Source: Tildeniella torsiva UHER 1998/13D (GTDB lineage Bacteria > Cyanobacteriota > Cyanobacteriia > Phormidesmidales > Phormidesmidaceae). Taken from it: 64,000 bases of DNA. Positions 7,748-16,825 of this stretch are shown in pieces (the first letter of the stretch is position 1; every line of letters starts with the position of its first letter). The stretch is from positions 434,001 to 498,000 of the forward strand of contig JAHHIH010000001.1 of assembly GCA_019358835.1 (NCBI GenBank), given 5' to 3'. A program made the translations under genes and the position numbers. Under the pieces are notes generated by a model. It was not told the DNA's origin. It worked only from the letters and a program-made list of their open reading frames with translations, and searched no databases.

Positions 7748-9553
7748 ATGACCAAGGCCACAAAGATCAAAGGCATTGGCTCGATTCTCCACGACAAAGG
7801 AGTGGCCTTTCGCCTATGGGCACCCCACGCCCAAAAGGTCTCCGTGATTGGCTCCTTCAACAACTGGAGCGGCACCAAGCACAAAATGAAGGCCGAGAAA
7901 GGCGGCTACTGGTACATCAACATCCCCAAGGCCCAGGCGGGCGACCCCTACCGGTTTTTGTTGACCACCCCCCAGGGCGAGTTTCAGCGTATTGACCCCT
8001 ACGCGCGGGAGGTGACCAGCTCAGTGGGCAACGCCATCGTCCACGACCCCAGCTTTGACTGGCAGGGAGATGATTTCCAGATCGCCCCGTGGAACGAGCT
8101 GGTGATCTACGAACTGCACATCGGCACCTTCAACGACCGCGAGGGGCTCGATCAACCGGCCCAGTTTGCGTCGGTGTCGGCGCGGCTGGGGCATTTGAGA
8201 AAGCTCGGCGTCAACGCCATTCAAATTATGCCCGTTGGCGAGTTTGCGGGCGATCGCTCCTGGGGGTACAACCCTGCCCACATCTTTTCGGTCGAAATCA
8301 GCTACGGCGGCCCGCTGGCGTTTAAGCAGTTTGTCAAGCGCGCCCACCAGGCGGGCATCGCCGTAATTTTAGACGTGGTCTACAACCACCTCGGCCCCAG
8401 CGACCTCGACCTCTGGCAGTTCGACGGCTGGAGCGAGAACGATCGCGGCGGCATCTACTTTTACAACGACAACCGGGCCGACACCCCCTGGGGAGAAACC
8501 CGCCCCGACTATGGCCGGGGCGAGGTGCGCCAGTACCTCTGCGACAACGCCCTGATGTGGTTTGAGGAGTACCACGTCGATGGGCTGCGCTTTGATGCCA
8601 CCCAGTTCATTCGCACCTTCCAAGCCGAGGATATACAGGATCTACCCGAGGGCTGGAGCCTGCTCCAGTGGATGAATAGCCAAATTGTGGAGAAATACCC
8701 CGGCCACATCACCATTGCCGAAGATCTGCAAAACAACCGCTGGCTGACTAAAGACGTGGGGGCGGGCGGGGCCGGATTTGGCTGCCAGTGGGATGCCAGC
8801 TTTGTGCACACCATTCGCCAGGCGGTGATCACCAGTCAGGATGAGGAGCGATCGCTGGGCGCCATTCGCGACGCCCTCTGCCACCGCGACAACGACGACG
8901 CCTTCGCCCGAGTGATCTACAGCGAATCCCACGATGAGGTGGCCAACGGCAAGGCGCGGGTGCCCCAGGAAATTAGCCCCAGCGACCCCAAAGGCTGGTA
9001 CGCCCGCAAACGCTCGACCCTGGCCGCCGCCATGGTGTTTACCGCCCCCGGCATTCCTATGCTGTTTCAGGGGCAAGAATTTTTGGAAGGCGGCTGGTTT
9101 CGCGACACTGTGCCCGTCGATTGGGATCAGCGCGATGAGTTCCACGGCATTGTGCGACTCTACCGCGACCTAATTGGCCTGCGGCTCAGCCGCGACGGCT
9201 TTACTCGCGGGCTCTGCGGGCAGTTCACCCAGGTCTACCACCTCAACGACGATCGCAAGATCATCGCCTTTCAGCGCTGGGCCGAGGGCGGCCCTGGGGA
9301 CGACGTGGTGGTGGTGGCCAATTTCTCCCATGCGGCCCAAGAGAACTACCAGCTGGGCTTTCCCTCCGCTGACCTGTGGACGCTGCGCTTCAACAGCGAC
9401 TGGCAGGGCTATAACGACGATTTTGCCAACCACCCCAGCACCGATGTCAACGCCGAACCCGGTGATCAAGACGGGCTGCCCTGGCATGGCACCCTGTCGA
9501 TTGGCCCCTACACCGTGCTGATCTTTTCGCAGTCAGCCCCCTCCGCAATCTAG
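7748..9553 (+). CDS. GH13 alpha-glucan enzyme with CBM48 (branching-enzyme-like)
   Basis: 601 aa from the preferred ATG; an in-frame upstream start at 7655 adds unconserved residues. An N-terminal CBM48/isoamylase-N domain (about 10-95; FRLWAPHAQKVSVIGSFNNW) precedes a GH13 barrel with all four conserved regions: DVVYNH, GLRFDATQ (nucleophile Asp), IAEDLQNN (acid/base Glu) and SESHDE. A C-terminal beta domain ends in TLSIGPYTVLIFS. The pattern lies between glycogen branching enzymes and malto-oligosyltrehalose trehalohydrolase (TreZ). No TreY is adjacent, so a branching or transglucosylase role in glycogen metabolism is likelier. It probably acts in the cytoplasm, since no signal peptide is seen. 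It is one of three GH13 genes in the window. Confidence 0.85.
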   Translation: MTKATKIKGIGSILHDKGVAFRLWAPHAQKVSVIGSFNNWSGTKHKMKAEKGGYWYINIPKAQAGDPYRFLLTTPQGEFQRIDPYAREVTSSVGNAIVHDPSFDWQGDDFQIAPWNELVIYELHIGTFNDREGLDQPAQFASVSARLGHLRKLGVNAIQIMPVGEFAGDRSWGYNPAHIFSVEISYGGPLAFKQFVKRAHQAGIAVILDVVYNHLGPSDLDLWQFDGWSENDRGGIYFYNDNRADTPWGETRPDYGRGEVRQYLCDNALMWFEEYHVDGLRFDATQFIRTFQAEDIQDLPEGWSLLQWMNSQIVEKYPGHITIAEDLQNNRWLTKDVGAGGAGFGCQWDASFVHTIRQAVITSQDEERSLGAIRDALCHRDNDDAFARVIYSESHDEVANGKARVPQEISPSDPKGWYARKRSTLAAAMVFTAPGIPMLFQGQEFLEGGWFRDTVPVDWDQRDEFHGIVRLYRDLIGLRLSRDGFTRGLCGQFTQVYHLNDDRKIIAFQRWAEGGPGDDVVVVANFSHAAQENYQLGFPSADLWTLRFNSDWQGYNDDFANHPSTDVNAEPGDQDGLPWHGTLSIGPYTVLIFSQSAPSAI

Positions 9554-9602
9554 CTAAAATAGAGGAACTACTCACGCTATAGCGGCTACAACGGTTCGAT
9601 TT

Positions 9603-10151
9603 GTGCAACAGTCCTCTTCTGAAAAGCCCAGTCCTGACCCCGTCTCGCGGGCAGATCCCGGTTTACAGCGGATCATCACCCAGCTCTCGACCACCCTTGA
9701 GAGAGATAGTCAGGTCGTAACCGTCACGCGCGATCTGCAACACAAACTCAAGGCTGACCGAGTGCTTTTGTATTACTTCTACCGTCCCTGGAAAGGGCGA
9801 GTCACCTTTGAAGCCCTCAGCGATCCGCAGTTTTCGATCTTTGGCTCCACCGGGCCAGATGAATGTTTCACCGACGAATATGCGGCGCTGTATTTAGCTG
9901 GGCGGATCCGGGCGATCGCCGACATTGAAACCGAGCCGATTGCCGACTGTCACCGCAATTTTCTGCGCGAAATGCGGGTGCAGGCCAATTTAGTCGTGCC
10001 GGTGCTGGTGGGTGACGACCTCTGGGGGCTGCTCGTGGCCCACCACTGCCAATCTCCCCATGTTTGGACCGATGACGACATTGCCGCCGTGCTGTACGGG
10101 GCCGAGACCCTGGCGATCGCCCCCTCGATTCGCAGCCGGGCAGAGCGATAG
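9603..10151 (+). CDS. Stand-alone GAF protein, candidate DXCF cyanobacteriochrome
   Basis: 182 aa, essentially one GAF domain (about 20-175) with no output domain. It carries both cysteines expected of a DXCF-type cyanobacteriochrome: DECF (86-89) and the canonical chromophore Cys-His pair (Cys116-His117), followed by QANLVVPVLVGDDLWGLLVAHHC. RIRAIADIE matches the usual bridge between them. Proteins of this class bind a bilin covalently and switch between blue/violet and green or other absorbing states. Bilin binding here is inference from the residues; many related GAF domains have lost the pigment. The start is GTG. With no effector, it would have to signal through a partner protein. Confidence 0.75.
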   Translation: MQQSSSEKPSPDPVSRADPGLQRIITQLSTTLERDSQVVTVTRDLQHKLKADRVLLYYFYRPWKGRVTFEALSDPQFSIFGSTGPDECFTDEYAALYLAGRIRAIADIETEPIADCHRNFLREMRVQANLVVPVLVGDDLWGLLVAHHCQSPHVWTDDDIAAVLYGAETLAIAPSIRSRAER

Positions 10152-10232
10152 CGCGAAGGCCCCCCGGTTAGGGCAACGGGCATGGGCCCCACCGCCAAGC
10201 CGGGGGTTAAACAAACAAAACCCCTCACCAAA

Positions 10233-10269
10233 CAACGAATCCACCGTGAAGTCAACCCTCGGGCTGTAA
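10233..10269 (+). promoter_or_regulatory. 37-nt conserved upstream element, copy B
   Basis: CAACGAATCCACC, then GTGAAGTCAACCCTCGGGCT; matches 6024-6060 at about 30 of 37 positions. It sits 70 nt upstream of the fasciclin start codon, an almost identical spacing to copy A. It is probably a shared regulatory or promoter element of two unlinked small genes. Confidence 0.5.
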
Positions 10270-10339
10270 TACTTCGAATTGTTAGCCGCTCATTTGTGAC
10301 AGATGATCTCGTTAACGCTAACAAACTAAGGTAATTCCC

Positions 10340-10741
10340 ATGGCTGACATTGTAGATACTGCCGTAAGCGCAGGTTCATTTAGTACTCTAGTAGCTGCTG
10401 TCAAAGCCGCTGGCCTAGTCGATACCCTCAAAGGTAAAGGCCCCTTTACGGTCTTCGCACCCACCGATGAAGCCTTCGCCAAACTGCCCGCAGGTGCCGT
10501 AGACGGCCTGCTAAAAGACGTTGCTAAGCTGAAGAAAATCCTCACTTATCATGTCGTTGCTGGCAAGGTGATGGCAGCCGACGTAACCAAGCTAAAGTCG
10601 GCCACCACCGTTGAAGGCTCTGATGTCAAAATCGACGCCTCCAATGGGGTCAAGGTCAACGACTCCACGGTGACCACCGCTGACGTAGCGGCCGACAATG
10701 GTGTGATTCACATCATTGATACGGTGCTCATGCCAGCGTAG
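10340..10741 (+). CDS. Fasciclin (FAS1) domain protein
   Basis: 133 aa, one complete FAS1 domain: the H1 box is [17 protein letters not shown] (about 34-50) and the H2 box is [13 protein letters not shown] (about 120-132), with YH between them in [11 protein letters not shown]. Proteins of this kind are adhesion-like beta/alpha domains. In cyanobacteria, short single-domain forms are stress- or light-regulated, with unclear targets. There is no signal peptide, so this copy may stay in the cytoplasm or use another route. It is preceded by conserved element B and followed by a strong hairpin at 10751-10775. Confidence 0.93.
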   Translation: MADIVDTAVSAGSFSTLVAAVKAAGLVDTLKGKGPFTVFAPTDEAFAKLPAGAVDGLLKDVAKLKKILTYHVVAGKVMAADVTKLKSATTVEGSDVKIDASNGVKVNDSTVTTADVAADNGVIHIIDTVLMPA

Positions 10742-10750
10742 ATCGCTAAC

Positions 10751-10775
10751 GATTGGGTGGCGATCGCACCCAATC
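10751..10775 (+). terminator. Hairpin after the fasciclin gene
   Basis: GATTGGGT and ACCCAATC form a perfect 8-bp stem around a GCGATCGC core, so the whole 25 nt is close to palindromic. There is no T-run, so termination is likely but not certain. Confidence 0.5.
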
Positions 10776-11198
10776 GCTAATCCATGCCTGAATACAATTC
10801 CGGCATGAATCCGCTGCCGATTACCCGGTGCCTTTCTAGGCAGGTGTCGGGCCATTCGGCAGCCGCAATCATTTTTCTTATATCAAATTCGTCTAAACAG
10901 CTATTGCAAATGTCCAGTTGATTTAGAACACCTGTTGAGGCAAGTCCCCAGATCAAAAGACTTCCTAGCAGCAAGACATTTCAACGCTCTGCTCACTTGC
11001 AATCATAGAAATTTAAAGAATTGCAGAAGAGAACGATCACTGAATCGTTTTCCCCTGAGGCCTCTAGAAAATTTGGTTTTATAGCTGTAGCGGTCTAGTT
11101 GAGACATTTCCTGGGTGAACGTTAGAACGTTTGAAGGTTCTAAGGATTTTTGGATGTTCTAACCAACGTGACTATGGCAATAACTTTTGAGCAAACGT
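10776..11198. other. Gene-free stretch between fasciclin and ABC genes
   Basis: No convincing gene. A 65-codon minus-strand frame (10777-10974) starts with a hydrophobic segment but has no recognisable family and no ribosome site. The right half (about 10980-11190) is AT-rich and contains no hairpin followed by a T-run. Confidence 0.5.
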
Positions 11199-12002
11199 CT
11201 ATAGCGATCGGCTCACCGGAACGCATAGGGGAGTTCCCGCGATCGGATCAGTAATAATGCAGCTATCGAGGTCAAAAACCTGCTTCACCAGCGCTTCCGT
11301 TACGACCGCTGCCGGAGGCCCCTGAACGATCACGCTGCCGTCGCGCAGGGCGACGAGGTGGTGGCTGTAGCGGCACGCCATATTGAGGTCGTGGAGCACC
11401 ATGACAATAGTGCAGCCGACTCGGCGGTTGAGGGTGTTGAGTAGGTCAAGCACCTCGATTTGGTGAGCCAGATCGAGGTAGGTGGTGGGCTCGTCGAGCA
11501 GCAGAATCTCGGTGTCTTGGGCCAGGGCCATGGCAATCCAGGCGCGCTGGCGCTGGCCGCCAGAGAGGGTGTCGAGGGGGCGGTTGGCAAATTCGTGCAG
11601 GTGGGTGGTGGCGATCGCCGCTTCGACCTTTAGCTCATCCGCCTTTGACCACTGCCGCAGCCAGGTCTGGTGGGGGTAGCGGCCCTGGGCTACCAGTTCC
11701 CTCACCGTCAGCCCTTCGGGAGCCGTGGGGCTCTGGGGCAAAATGCCCAACCGTCGAGCCAGCGTCTTAGTGGGAATGTGGGCGACGGCATCGCCATCCA
11801 GATACACGGTGCCACTCTGGGGCTTGAGCAGCCGCGCTAGGCCCCGCAGCAGGGTTGACTTGCCGCAGCCGTTGGGGCCGACCAGCGTGGTGATCTGGCC
11901 CTGGGGAATCGCTAAATCGAGCCCCTGAATGATGACATTGCTGTCGTAGGCCAGGGTGAGCTTGCGGGTGGTGAGGGCAACTTGGGTAGCAACATCGAGC
12001 AT
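11199..12002 (-). CDS. Iron-siderophore ABC transporter ATP-binding protein (FecE/FhuC-like)
   Basis: ATPase subunit that powers uptake of ferric siderophores. Walker A is [10 protein letters not shown], the Q-loop lies in [19 protein letters not shown], the ABC signature is [10 protein letters not shown] and Walker B is [13 protein letters not shown], with the switch His in [12 protein letters not shown]. The spacing and the [13 protein letters not shown] motif after the Q-loop are typical of FecE/FhuC. ATG 12002 gives 267 aa; an upstream TTG at 12023 is possible. It is divergent from the AraC regulator and close to the TonB receptor and binding protein. No permease gene is present in the window, so it must pair with permeases encoded elsewhere. 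Confidence 0.92.
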   Translation of the reverse strand: MLDVATQVALTTRKLTLAYDSNVIIQGLDLAIPQGQITTLVGPNGCGKSTLLRGLARLLKPQSGTVYLDGDAVAHIPTKTLARRLGILPQSPTAPEGLTVRELVAQGRYPHQTWLRQWSKADELKVEAAIATTHLHEFANRPLDTLSGGQRQRAWIAMALAQDTEILLLDEPTTYLDLAHQIEVLDLLNTLNRRVGCTIVMVLHDLNMACRYSHHLVALRDGSVIVQGPPAAVVTEALVKQVFDLDSCIITDPIAGTPLCVPVSRSL

Positions 12003-12094
12003 TTTGTTGGGAGTAGCTATCAATAAAGGCCTAGGAGTGATTGTAATAGATCAGCGAACCTGTTCCCAGGCTCATCCGCACCCCGATCCGCCGC

Positions 12095-12123
12095 TTGACT
12101 TATGCAGAGGCATTGGAGACTAT
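12095..12123 (+). promoter_or_regulatory. Candidate sigma-70 promoter of the AraC gene
   Basis: TTGACT (12095-12100) and GACTAT (12118-12123) are separated by 17 nt and lie 40-70 nt upstream of ATG 12164. The -10 box is imperfect. The region also carries the control region of the divergent ABC gene. Confidence 0.35.
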
Positions 12124-12163
12124 TAGGATCAATTCGCAACAATTCCTGAGATCTCCCCTAGCC

Positions 12164-13168
12164 ATGAGTCTTGAGCTGACTACCCGAGAGGTCGAGGCCA
12201 TCTGGACAGAGGCCCAGCAGCACCGCCCGCCCGCCGTTTCCATCGATCGCCTAGAAACCATCTGTACGGTGCCATCACAACTGGGCAATGGCTACCACCG
12301 CTACCTAGAACTGTGCCCCGGTTTAGATCTCTGCCTGGTCAACACCACCTCCCACGATGTGGCCCATCACGTACCCGAAAACCAGCATCCGGTGCAGTTT
12401 ATGGCCTTTCTGTCGGGGGTCTACGACAGCGGCGACCTGGCGCTGATCAATGCTGAGCAGGGCTACATCGGCGGTAGCGGTATTCAGCCGCGCCACCGTG
12501 TCCACAGCCCTGGCTGGCATCGCCACGTTGGCGTCAATATTCACCTGACATCGGCTCTGTTTCAGCAGTTGTTTGCCGCCGCTGACGGAGCGTTGCCCCC
12601 GACCCTACAGCCCCTGCTACAGGAGAATGACTGTCAACATCGGTTTTCTCCTAAGATGACCGCCGCCATGCGAGTCGTGGTGCAACAGATCCTCGACTGT
12701 CCCTTTGTCGGCATCACCAAGCGGCTGTATCTTCAGGGCAAGGTCTTCGAGCTAATGGCGCTACAGCTGGACGGCTTGCTCAACGAGGGTACGGCGACGC
12801 CATCGGCATCCCCCAAGGCCGATACCGTGGCGCGGATTCACTACGCCGCTGAGATTTTGCGATCGCACCTTGAGCAGCCCCCCCATCAAACCGAGCTAGC
12901 CCAGCGGGTGGGCCTGAGCGATCGCACCCTGCAAAAGGGCTTCAAAACCGTGTTTGGCCTCACCCCCTTTGCCTACCTGACCCAGCAGCGCATGCACCAG
13001 GCCGAACACCTGCTGCGCCAGCCCCACCGCACCGTGGCCGAAGTGGCCAACATAGTGGGCTACGCCAACCCCGCCCAGTTTGCCGCCGCCTTTAAGCGAC
13101 AGTTTGGCCTTACCCCTAGAGAATGCCTGCGGGGAAATAAACCCGCTCAAACTTCGCTATTGGGGTGA
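12164..13168 (+). CDS. AraC-family regulator, PchR-like (siderophore uptake)
   Basis: 334 aa. The C-terminal pair of helix-turn-helix motifs (about 235-325) includes TELAQRVGLSDRTLQKGFKTVFG and VAEVANIVGYANPAQFAAAFKRQFGLTPRECL, the standard AraC/XylS signature. The N-terminal sensing part (GYHRYLELCPGLDLCL, PVQFMAFLSG) resembles PchR, which activates siderophore receptor genes when bound to ferri-siderophore. ATG 12164 is preferred: an upstream TTG at 12095 overlaps the probable promoter. It lies between the ABC ATPase and the TonB receptor, so it most likely activates both in response to the imported siderophore. Confidence 0.9.
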   Translation: MSLELTTREVEAIWTEAQQHRPPAVSIDRLETICTVPSQLGNGYHRYLELCPGLDLCLVNTTSHDVAHHVPENQHPVQFMAFLSGVYDSGDLALINAEQGYIGGSGIQPRHRVHSPGWHRHVGVNIHLTSALFQQLFAAADGALPPTLQPLLQENDCQHRFSPKMTAAMRVVVQQILDCPFVGITKRLYLQGKVFELMALQLDGLLNEGTATPSASPKADTVARIHYAAEILRSHLEQPPHQTELAQRVGLSDRTLQKGFKTVFGLTPFAYLTQQRMHQAEHLLRQPHRTVAEVANIVGYANPAQFAAAFKRQFGLTPRECLRGNKPAQTSLLG

Positions 13169-13226
13169 TGGTGCGGTTTTGGGGTAGATGCGATCGCCCC
13201 ACGCTCTCTACACTCAGGTCTACGTA

Positions 13227-13246
13227 AATAAGAATCTTTTTCAATT
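13227..13246 (+). promoter_or_regulatory. Fur-box-like operator upstream of TonB receptor
   Basis: AATAAGAATCTTTTTCAATT lies 34 nt before the receptor start. It fits the AT-rich, imperfectly palindromic Fur boxes seen before cyanobacterial TonB receptors, implying repression when iron is plentiful. Inference from sequence pattern only. Confidence 0.55.
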
Positions 13247-13279
13247 AAAGATTCGCTAGCTGGTGTGTGAGGACGTGAG

Positions 13280-15739
13280 ATGACCATGACAAAGCTGGGG
13301 CTAATTGTGGCGTTAAGCCTGGGGGGTAGCGGCATTGTACTTTCGCCACCGGGGGTGGCTCAGGAGTCCAACGGGCTGGCCCAAGCCGAAGCCGCCCTGG
13401 TACAAATTACCGGAGTGCGCGTAGAAACCAGCGAGGCCGGGTTGCAGTTGGTGTTCGACACCGCCGGGGGCACATTGGCGGCCCCGACAACGCAGACCGT
13501 GGGCAATGCCCTGATTGCCGACATCCCCAATGCTGTGCTGGCTTTGCCGGAGGGCGATCCATTTGAGCAGTTTGGCCCAGCGCCGGGTATTGCTCTGGTC
13601 AGCGTGACCAATGAACCAGGGAACACCGTGCGAGTGGCGATTACCGGCACTGATGCGCCCCCTGCGATCGCCGTTACCGCAACGGGCTTAGCGGTCACCC
13701 TGGGAGCCGCCCCCGTTGGCACCGAGGATGACGCGATTCAGGTGGTGGTGACTGGAGAGCAAAATGAGGGTTACAACCCGTCAAGTGCCTCGGCGGCGAC
13801 CCGAACCGAAACCCCTCTTCGAGATATTCCCCAATCCATTCAGGTCATTCCCCAAGAAATTATCCGCGATCAGCAGGCTCCCAACCTCACCGAAGTGCTG
13901 CGAAATGTCGGCATCACCCAGGGCGTCAACCCTTCGGGGCGGGGCGCGTTTTCGCTGCCAGTAATTCGAGGCTTCGACAGCAGTGACAACGTCGTGCGCG
14001 ACGGGCTGGCCGACCCTACCTCTCGGTTTGCTGGCCCCGATCTGTCTAACATCGAGCGAGTGGAGGTGCTGCGGGGGCCTGCCTCGGTGCTCTACGGTCA
14101 AAGCGTCCCCGGCGGCACCATCAATTTAGTAACAGAACAACCCCTGAGCGAGCCCACTTATTCAGTCGGCTTCTCTGCCGGAAATTACAACTTCTATCGC
14201 GGCGATGTTGACCTATCTGGCCCGCTCAACGAAGAACGAACGGTGTTGTATCGCTTGAACCTGGCGGCCCAAACCACCGAGAGCTTTGTCGATTTCTTCG
14301 ATCGGCAGCAGTACCAGATTGCCCCGGCGTTGAGCTGGCAGATTAGCGATCGCACCGCCCTCAACCTCTCGGGCGAATACCTCTATCGACCCAGCGTTGC
14401 CGCTCAGGTAGGCCTGCCCGTTGAGGGCAGCATTTTGCCCAACCCCAACGGCGAACTCTCCCGCAGCCTCAATGTCTCTGGCCCCTTTGGCGAGACCGAC
14501 TACAACATCTACCGAGTCGGCTACAGCCTCGATCACCGCTTTAGCGATACCTGGTCGCTGCGCAATGCCTTTCGGTATTCAGATGTGCAGCGCAATAACC
14601 GCCTTGCCGCCTTTGGTACGTCACTAGCCGCCGATCGCCGCACCCTGACCCTCGATCGAAGTACGGGGTCTGACACCGAGCAGTTCTACAATTTCGATAC
14701 CTACGCCGTCGGTGAGTTTGCCACCGGCTCGCTTCAGCATCAGCTGGTGGCAGGCATTAACCTCACCCGGCAATACTACAGTTTTGGTGGCGGCAGTCTC
14801 GCTCCCAGCACGATCGATATTTTCAATCCCGTCTATGTTCAGCCCTCAGGGCCGATCGATCCGGACTCCCTCTATGGGGGCAATAGCGCCACCAACGCCC
14901 TCGGTCTCTACGTGCAAGACCAGGTCGAACTGCTGGATAATCTCAACCTGTTGGTGGGTCTACGGTTTGATACCTTTGAGCAAACCAGCGCAAATTTTAT
15001 TGCCGCCACCGATCAACGGCGATCGGGCAGCGCCTTTAGCCCCAGGGTTGGCCTAGTCTATCAACCCGTTGACCCGATTTCGCTCTACGCCAGCTACAGC
15101 CGGTCGTTTTTGCCGGTAGCGGGGGCAACATTTAGCGGTGAGCCCTTTGACCCAGAGCGCAGCACCCAGTACGAGGTTGGGGTCAAAGCAGACATTACCG
15201 ATCGCCTATCTGCATCGCTGGCGCTGTACCAACTCACCCGCTCTAACGTTGAAACCGACGATCCCGACAATCTGGGCTTTTCGATTCAGACGGGGGAACA
15301 GCGCAGCCGAGGCATTGAGCTAAACCTGGCTGGTGAAATTTTGCCCGGTTGGAACATTATTGGAGCCTACGCTTATACCAATGCCCTCATTACCGAAGAC
15401 AATAACCTCCCCGAAGGCAATCAGCTGCGCCTGGTACCCAACCATATCTTCAATGTGTGGTCAACCTATGAATTGCAGGAGGGCAATCTGCGCGGGTTGG
15501 GCTTTGGGCTGGGGCTGATTTTAGTGGGCGATCGCCCCGGCGATTTTGCCAATTCGTTTGTGCTGCCCAGCTATTGGCGCACCGATGCGGCGGTGTTTTA
15601 CAACCGCGATCGCCTGCGCCTGGCCCTCAATGTGAGAAACCTCTTCGACGTCGAGTATTTTGAGACCGCCAGCAACCGCCTCAATGTCTTTCCGGGCGAT
15701 CCATTGACTATCGTAGGGAGTGTTTCATGGGAATTTTGA
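13280..15739 (+). CDS. TonB-dependent siderophore receptor with N-terminal AMIN domain
   Basis: 819-aa outer-membrane receptor importing ferric siderophores. A signal peptide (about 1-27) is followed by an AMIN domain (about 40-150), a cyanobacterial add-on thought to contact the cell wall. A TonB-box region (IQVVVTGEQ, about 153-161) comes next, then the plug (about 180-290; ETPLRDIPQSIQVIP, VEVLRGPASVLYGQ, PGGTINLVT). The rest is a 22-strand barrel ending in aromatic residue F (GSVSWEF). It is FhuA/ferrichrome-type in overall pattern; the exact ligand is unknown. The stop overlaps the start of the binding-protein gene by 13 bp, so the two are translationally coupled. A Fur-like box lies just upstream. 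Confidence 0.95.
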   Translation: MTMTKLGLIVALSLGGSGIVLSPPGVAQESNGLAQAEAALVQITGVRVETSEAGLQLVFDTAGGTLAAPTTQTVGNALIADIPNAVLALPEGDPFEQFGPAPGIALVSVTNEPGNTVRVAITGTDAPPAIAVTATGLAVTLGAAPVGTEDDAIQVVVTGEQNEGYNPSSASAATRTETPLRDIPQSIQVIPQEIIRDQQAPNLTEVLRNVGITQGVNPSGRGAFSLPVIRGFDSSDNVVRDGLADPTSRFAGPDLSNIERVEVLRGPASVLYGQSVPGGTINLVTEQPLSEPTYSVGFSAGNYNFYRGDVDLSGPLNEERTVLYRLNLAAQTTESFVDFFDRQQYQIAPALSWQISDRTALNLSGEYLYRPSVAAQVGLPVEGSILPNPNGELSRSLNVSGPFGETDYNIYRVGYSLDHRFSDTWSLRNAFRYSDVQRNNRLAAFGTSLAADRRTLTLDRSTGSDTEQFYNFDTYAVGEFATGSLQHQLVAGINLTRQYYSFGGGSLAPSTIDIFNPVYVQPSGPIDPDSLYGGNSATNALGLYVQDQVELLDNLNLLVGLRFDTFEQTSANFIAATDQRRSGSAFSPRVGLVYQPVDPISLYASYSRSFLPVAGATFSGEPFDPERSTQYEVGVKADITDRLSASLALYQLTRSNVETDDPDNLGFSIQTGEQRSRGIELNLAGEILPGWNIIGAYAYTNALITEDNNLPEGNQLRLVPNHIFNVWSTYELQEGNLRGLGFGLGLILVGDRPGDFANSFVLPSYWRTDAAVFYNRDRLRLALNVRNLFDVEYFETASNRLNVFPGDPLTIVGSVSWEF

Positions 15740-16776
15740 AGTACGGACTAGCTCGAAAATTACACCGCCTGTTCACTTTCCTCTCGCTAGGAATGTTAGG
15801 AGTTTTATTAGCCACCGCCTGCGCCAAAAATTCGCAGCCCGATCTACAAAGCGCGGCTAGTGATACCCCAACAGCGTGCAGAACCTTTCAGCACCAGTTT
15901 GGTGAAACCGAAGTTTGCGGACAACCCACCCGCGTTGTTGCCTTTGACCCACCGGCCCTCGATATGCTGCTGTCGCTGGATATTCAGCCCATCGGGTTAG
16001 CGGGCGCTAAAGCCAACGGTTACGATCAAGACCAAACCGTGGTGGGGTCGCCGCAGTTGGGGGCCGAGATTGAGGGGGTGAGCTATTTTGGCGATCGCCT
16101 CACCAGTCGCCCGATCTACGTTGGTACCCTACACACCCCTTCCCTTGAGTCAATTTTGGCGTTGAAGCCCGATTTAATCGTTAGCCGCTACGTCAATGAA
16201 ACCCAGTACGCGACGATTTCTAAAATTGCCCCCGTCTTGCCTTTAAACACCGATCAAACCGATTGGCAGCAAGACTTTTCAGTGTTAGCTGAGGCGATGG
16301 ATCGTACCCCTCAGGGGCGGCTGACGATTGAACGCTACGAGCAAAAAATAGCTGCCGCCAAAAAGGCCCTCAACCCCATCAATCAAAATGCCACCGCCCT
16401 CATTCTTGACATGATCGACCTGGGACAAATTACCGTACTCACCACCGATAATTACATGGGTGGGTTATTAGAAAAACTGGGCTTTCAGCTCATGGTTCCC
16501 CAGTCATCGACCTCTAGCCTTGGCATAGCGCCTATTTCAGTGGAGTACTTACCGCAGATGCAGCCTGATTTGATCATGGTGCTTGAACGGGGCAGTTTAT
16601 CAGACCCCATCAAACAGCAGTGGCAGCAAAATCCTATCCTGCAATCTGTTGAGAGCCAGGCCAAGCATCTCTTATTTGCCGATTTCTATCTGTGGGCCAC
16701 GCTAGAAGGGCCAATCGGGGCAGAATACATGATTGAAGATCTTCAAACCCAGCTGTTGCAGATGTCTGGCCGATGA
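15727..16776 (+). CDS. Iron-siderophore ABC transporter substrate-binding lipoprotein
   Basis: 349-aa periplasmic binding protein of the FecB/FhuD class. A hydrophobic signal ends in the lipobox LLATAC (Cys about 32), so the mature protein is lipid-anchored. RVVAFDPPALDMLLSLDIQPIG is the typical family start after the signal, and the long central helix and DLIMVLERGSL in the C-terminal lobe agree with the two-lobed fold. It would hand siderophores arriving through the upstream TonB receptor to an ABC permease not encoded here. The ATG has GGGAG upstream and overlaps the receptor gene. Confidence 0.92.
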   Translation: MGILKYGLARKLHRLFTFLSLGMLGVLLATACAKNSQPDLQSAASDTPTACRTFQHQFGETEVCGQPTRVVAFDPPALDMLLSLDIQPIGLAGAKANGYDQDQTVVGSPQLGAEIEGVSYFGDRLTSRPIYVGTLHTPSLESILALKPDLIVSRYVNETQYATISKIAPVLPLNTDQTDWQQDFSVLAEAMDRTPQGRLTIERYEQKIAAAKKALNPINQNATALILDMIDLGQITVLTTDNYMGGLLEKLGFQLMVPQSSTSSLGIAPISVEYLPQMQPDLIMVLERGSLSDPIKQQWQQNPILQSVESQAKHLLFADFYLWATLEGPIGAEYMIEDLQTQLLQMSGR

Positions 16777-16792
16777 GAATATCTATGGGCGC

Positions 16793-16815
16793 AAGCCCTC
16801 GGGATGCAGGGCTTT
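16793..16815 (+). terminator. Hairpin ending the iron-uptake operon
   Basis: AAGCCCT (16793-16799) pairs with AGGGCTT (16808-16814) across an 8-nt loop, followed by a short T-containing tract. It lies between convergent operons and may act in both directions, though the T-run is weak. Confidence 0.5.
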
Positions 16816-16825
16816 CTGCAATCGT

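Noticed and set aside
10777-10974. 65-codon minus-strand frame after the fasciclin hairpin
   Set aside because: No family, no ribosome site, composition not distinguishable from spacer.
12095-12163. Upstream extension of the AraC regulator to a TTG start at 12095
   Set aside because: The TTG lies within a TTGACT promoter-like box and the extra 23 residues are not conserved family sequence; ATG 12164 is a better start.
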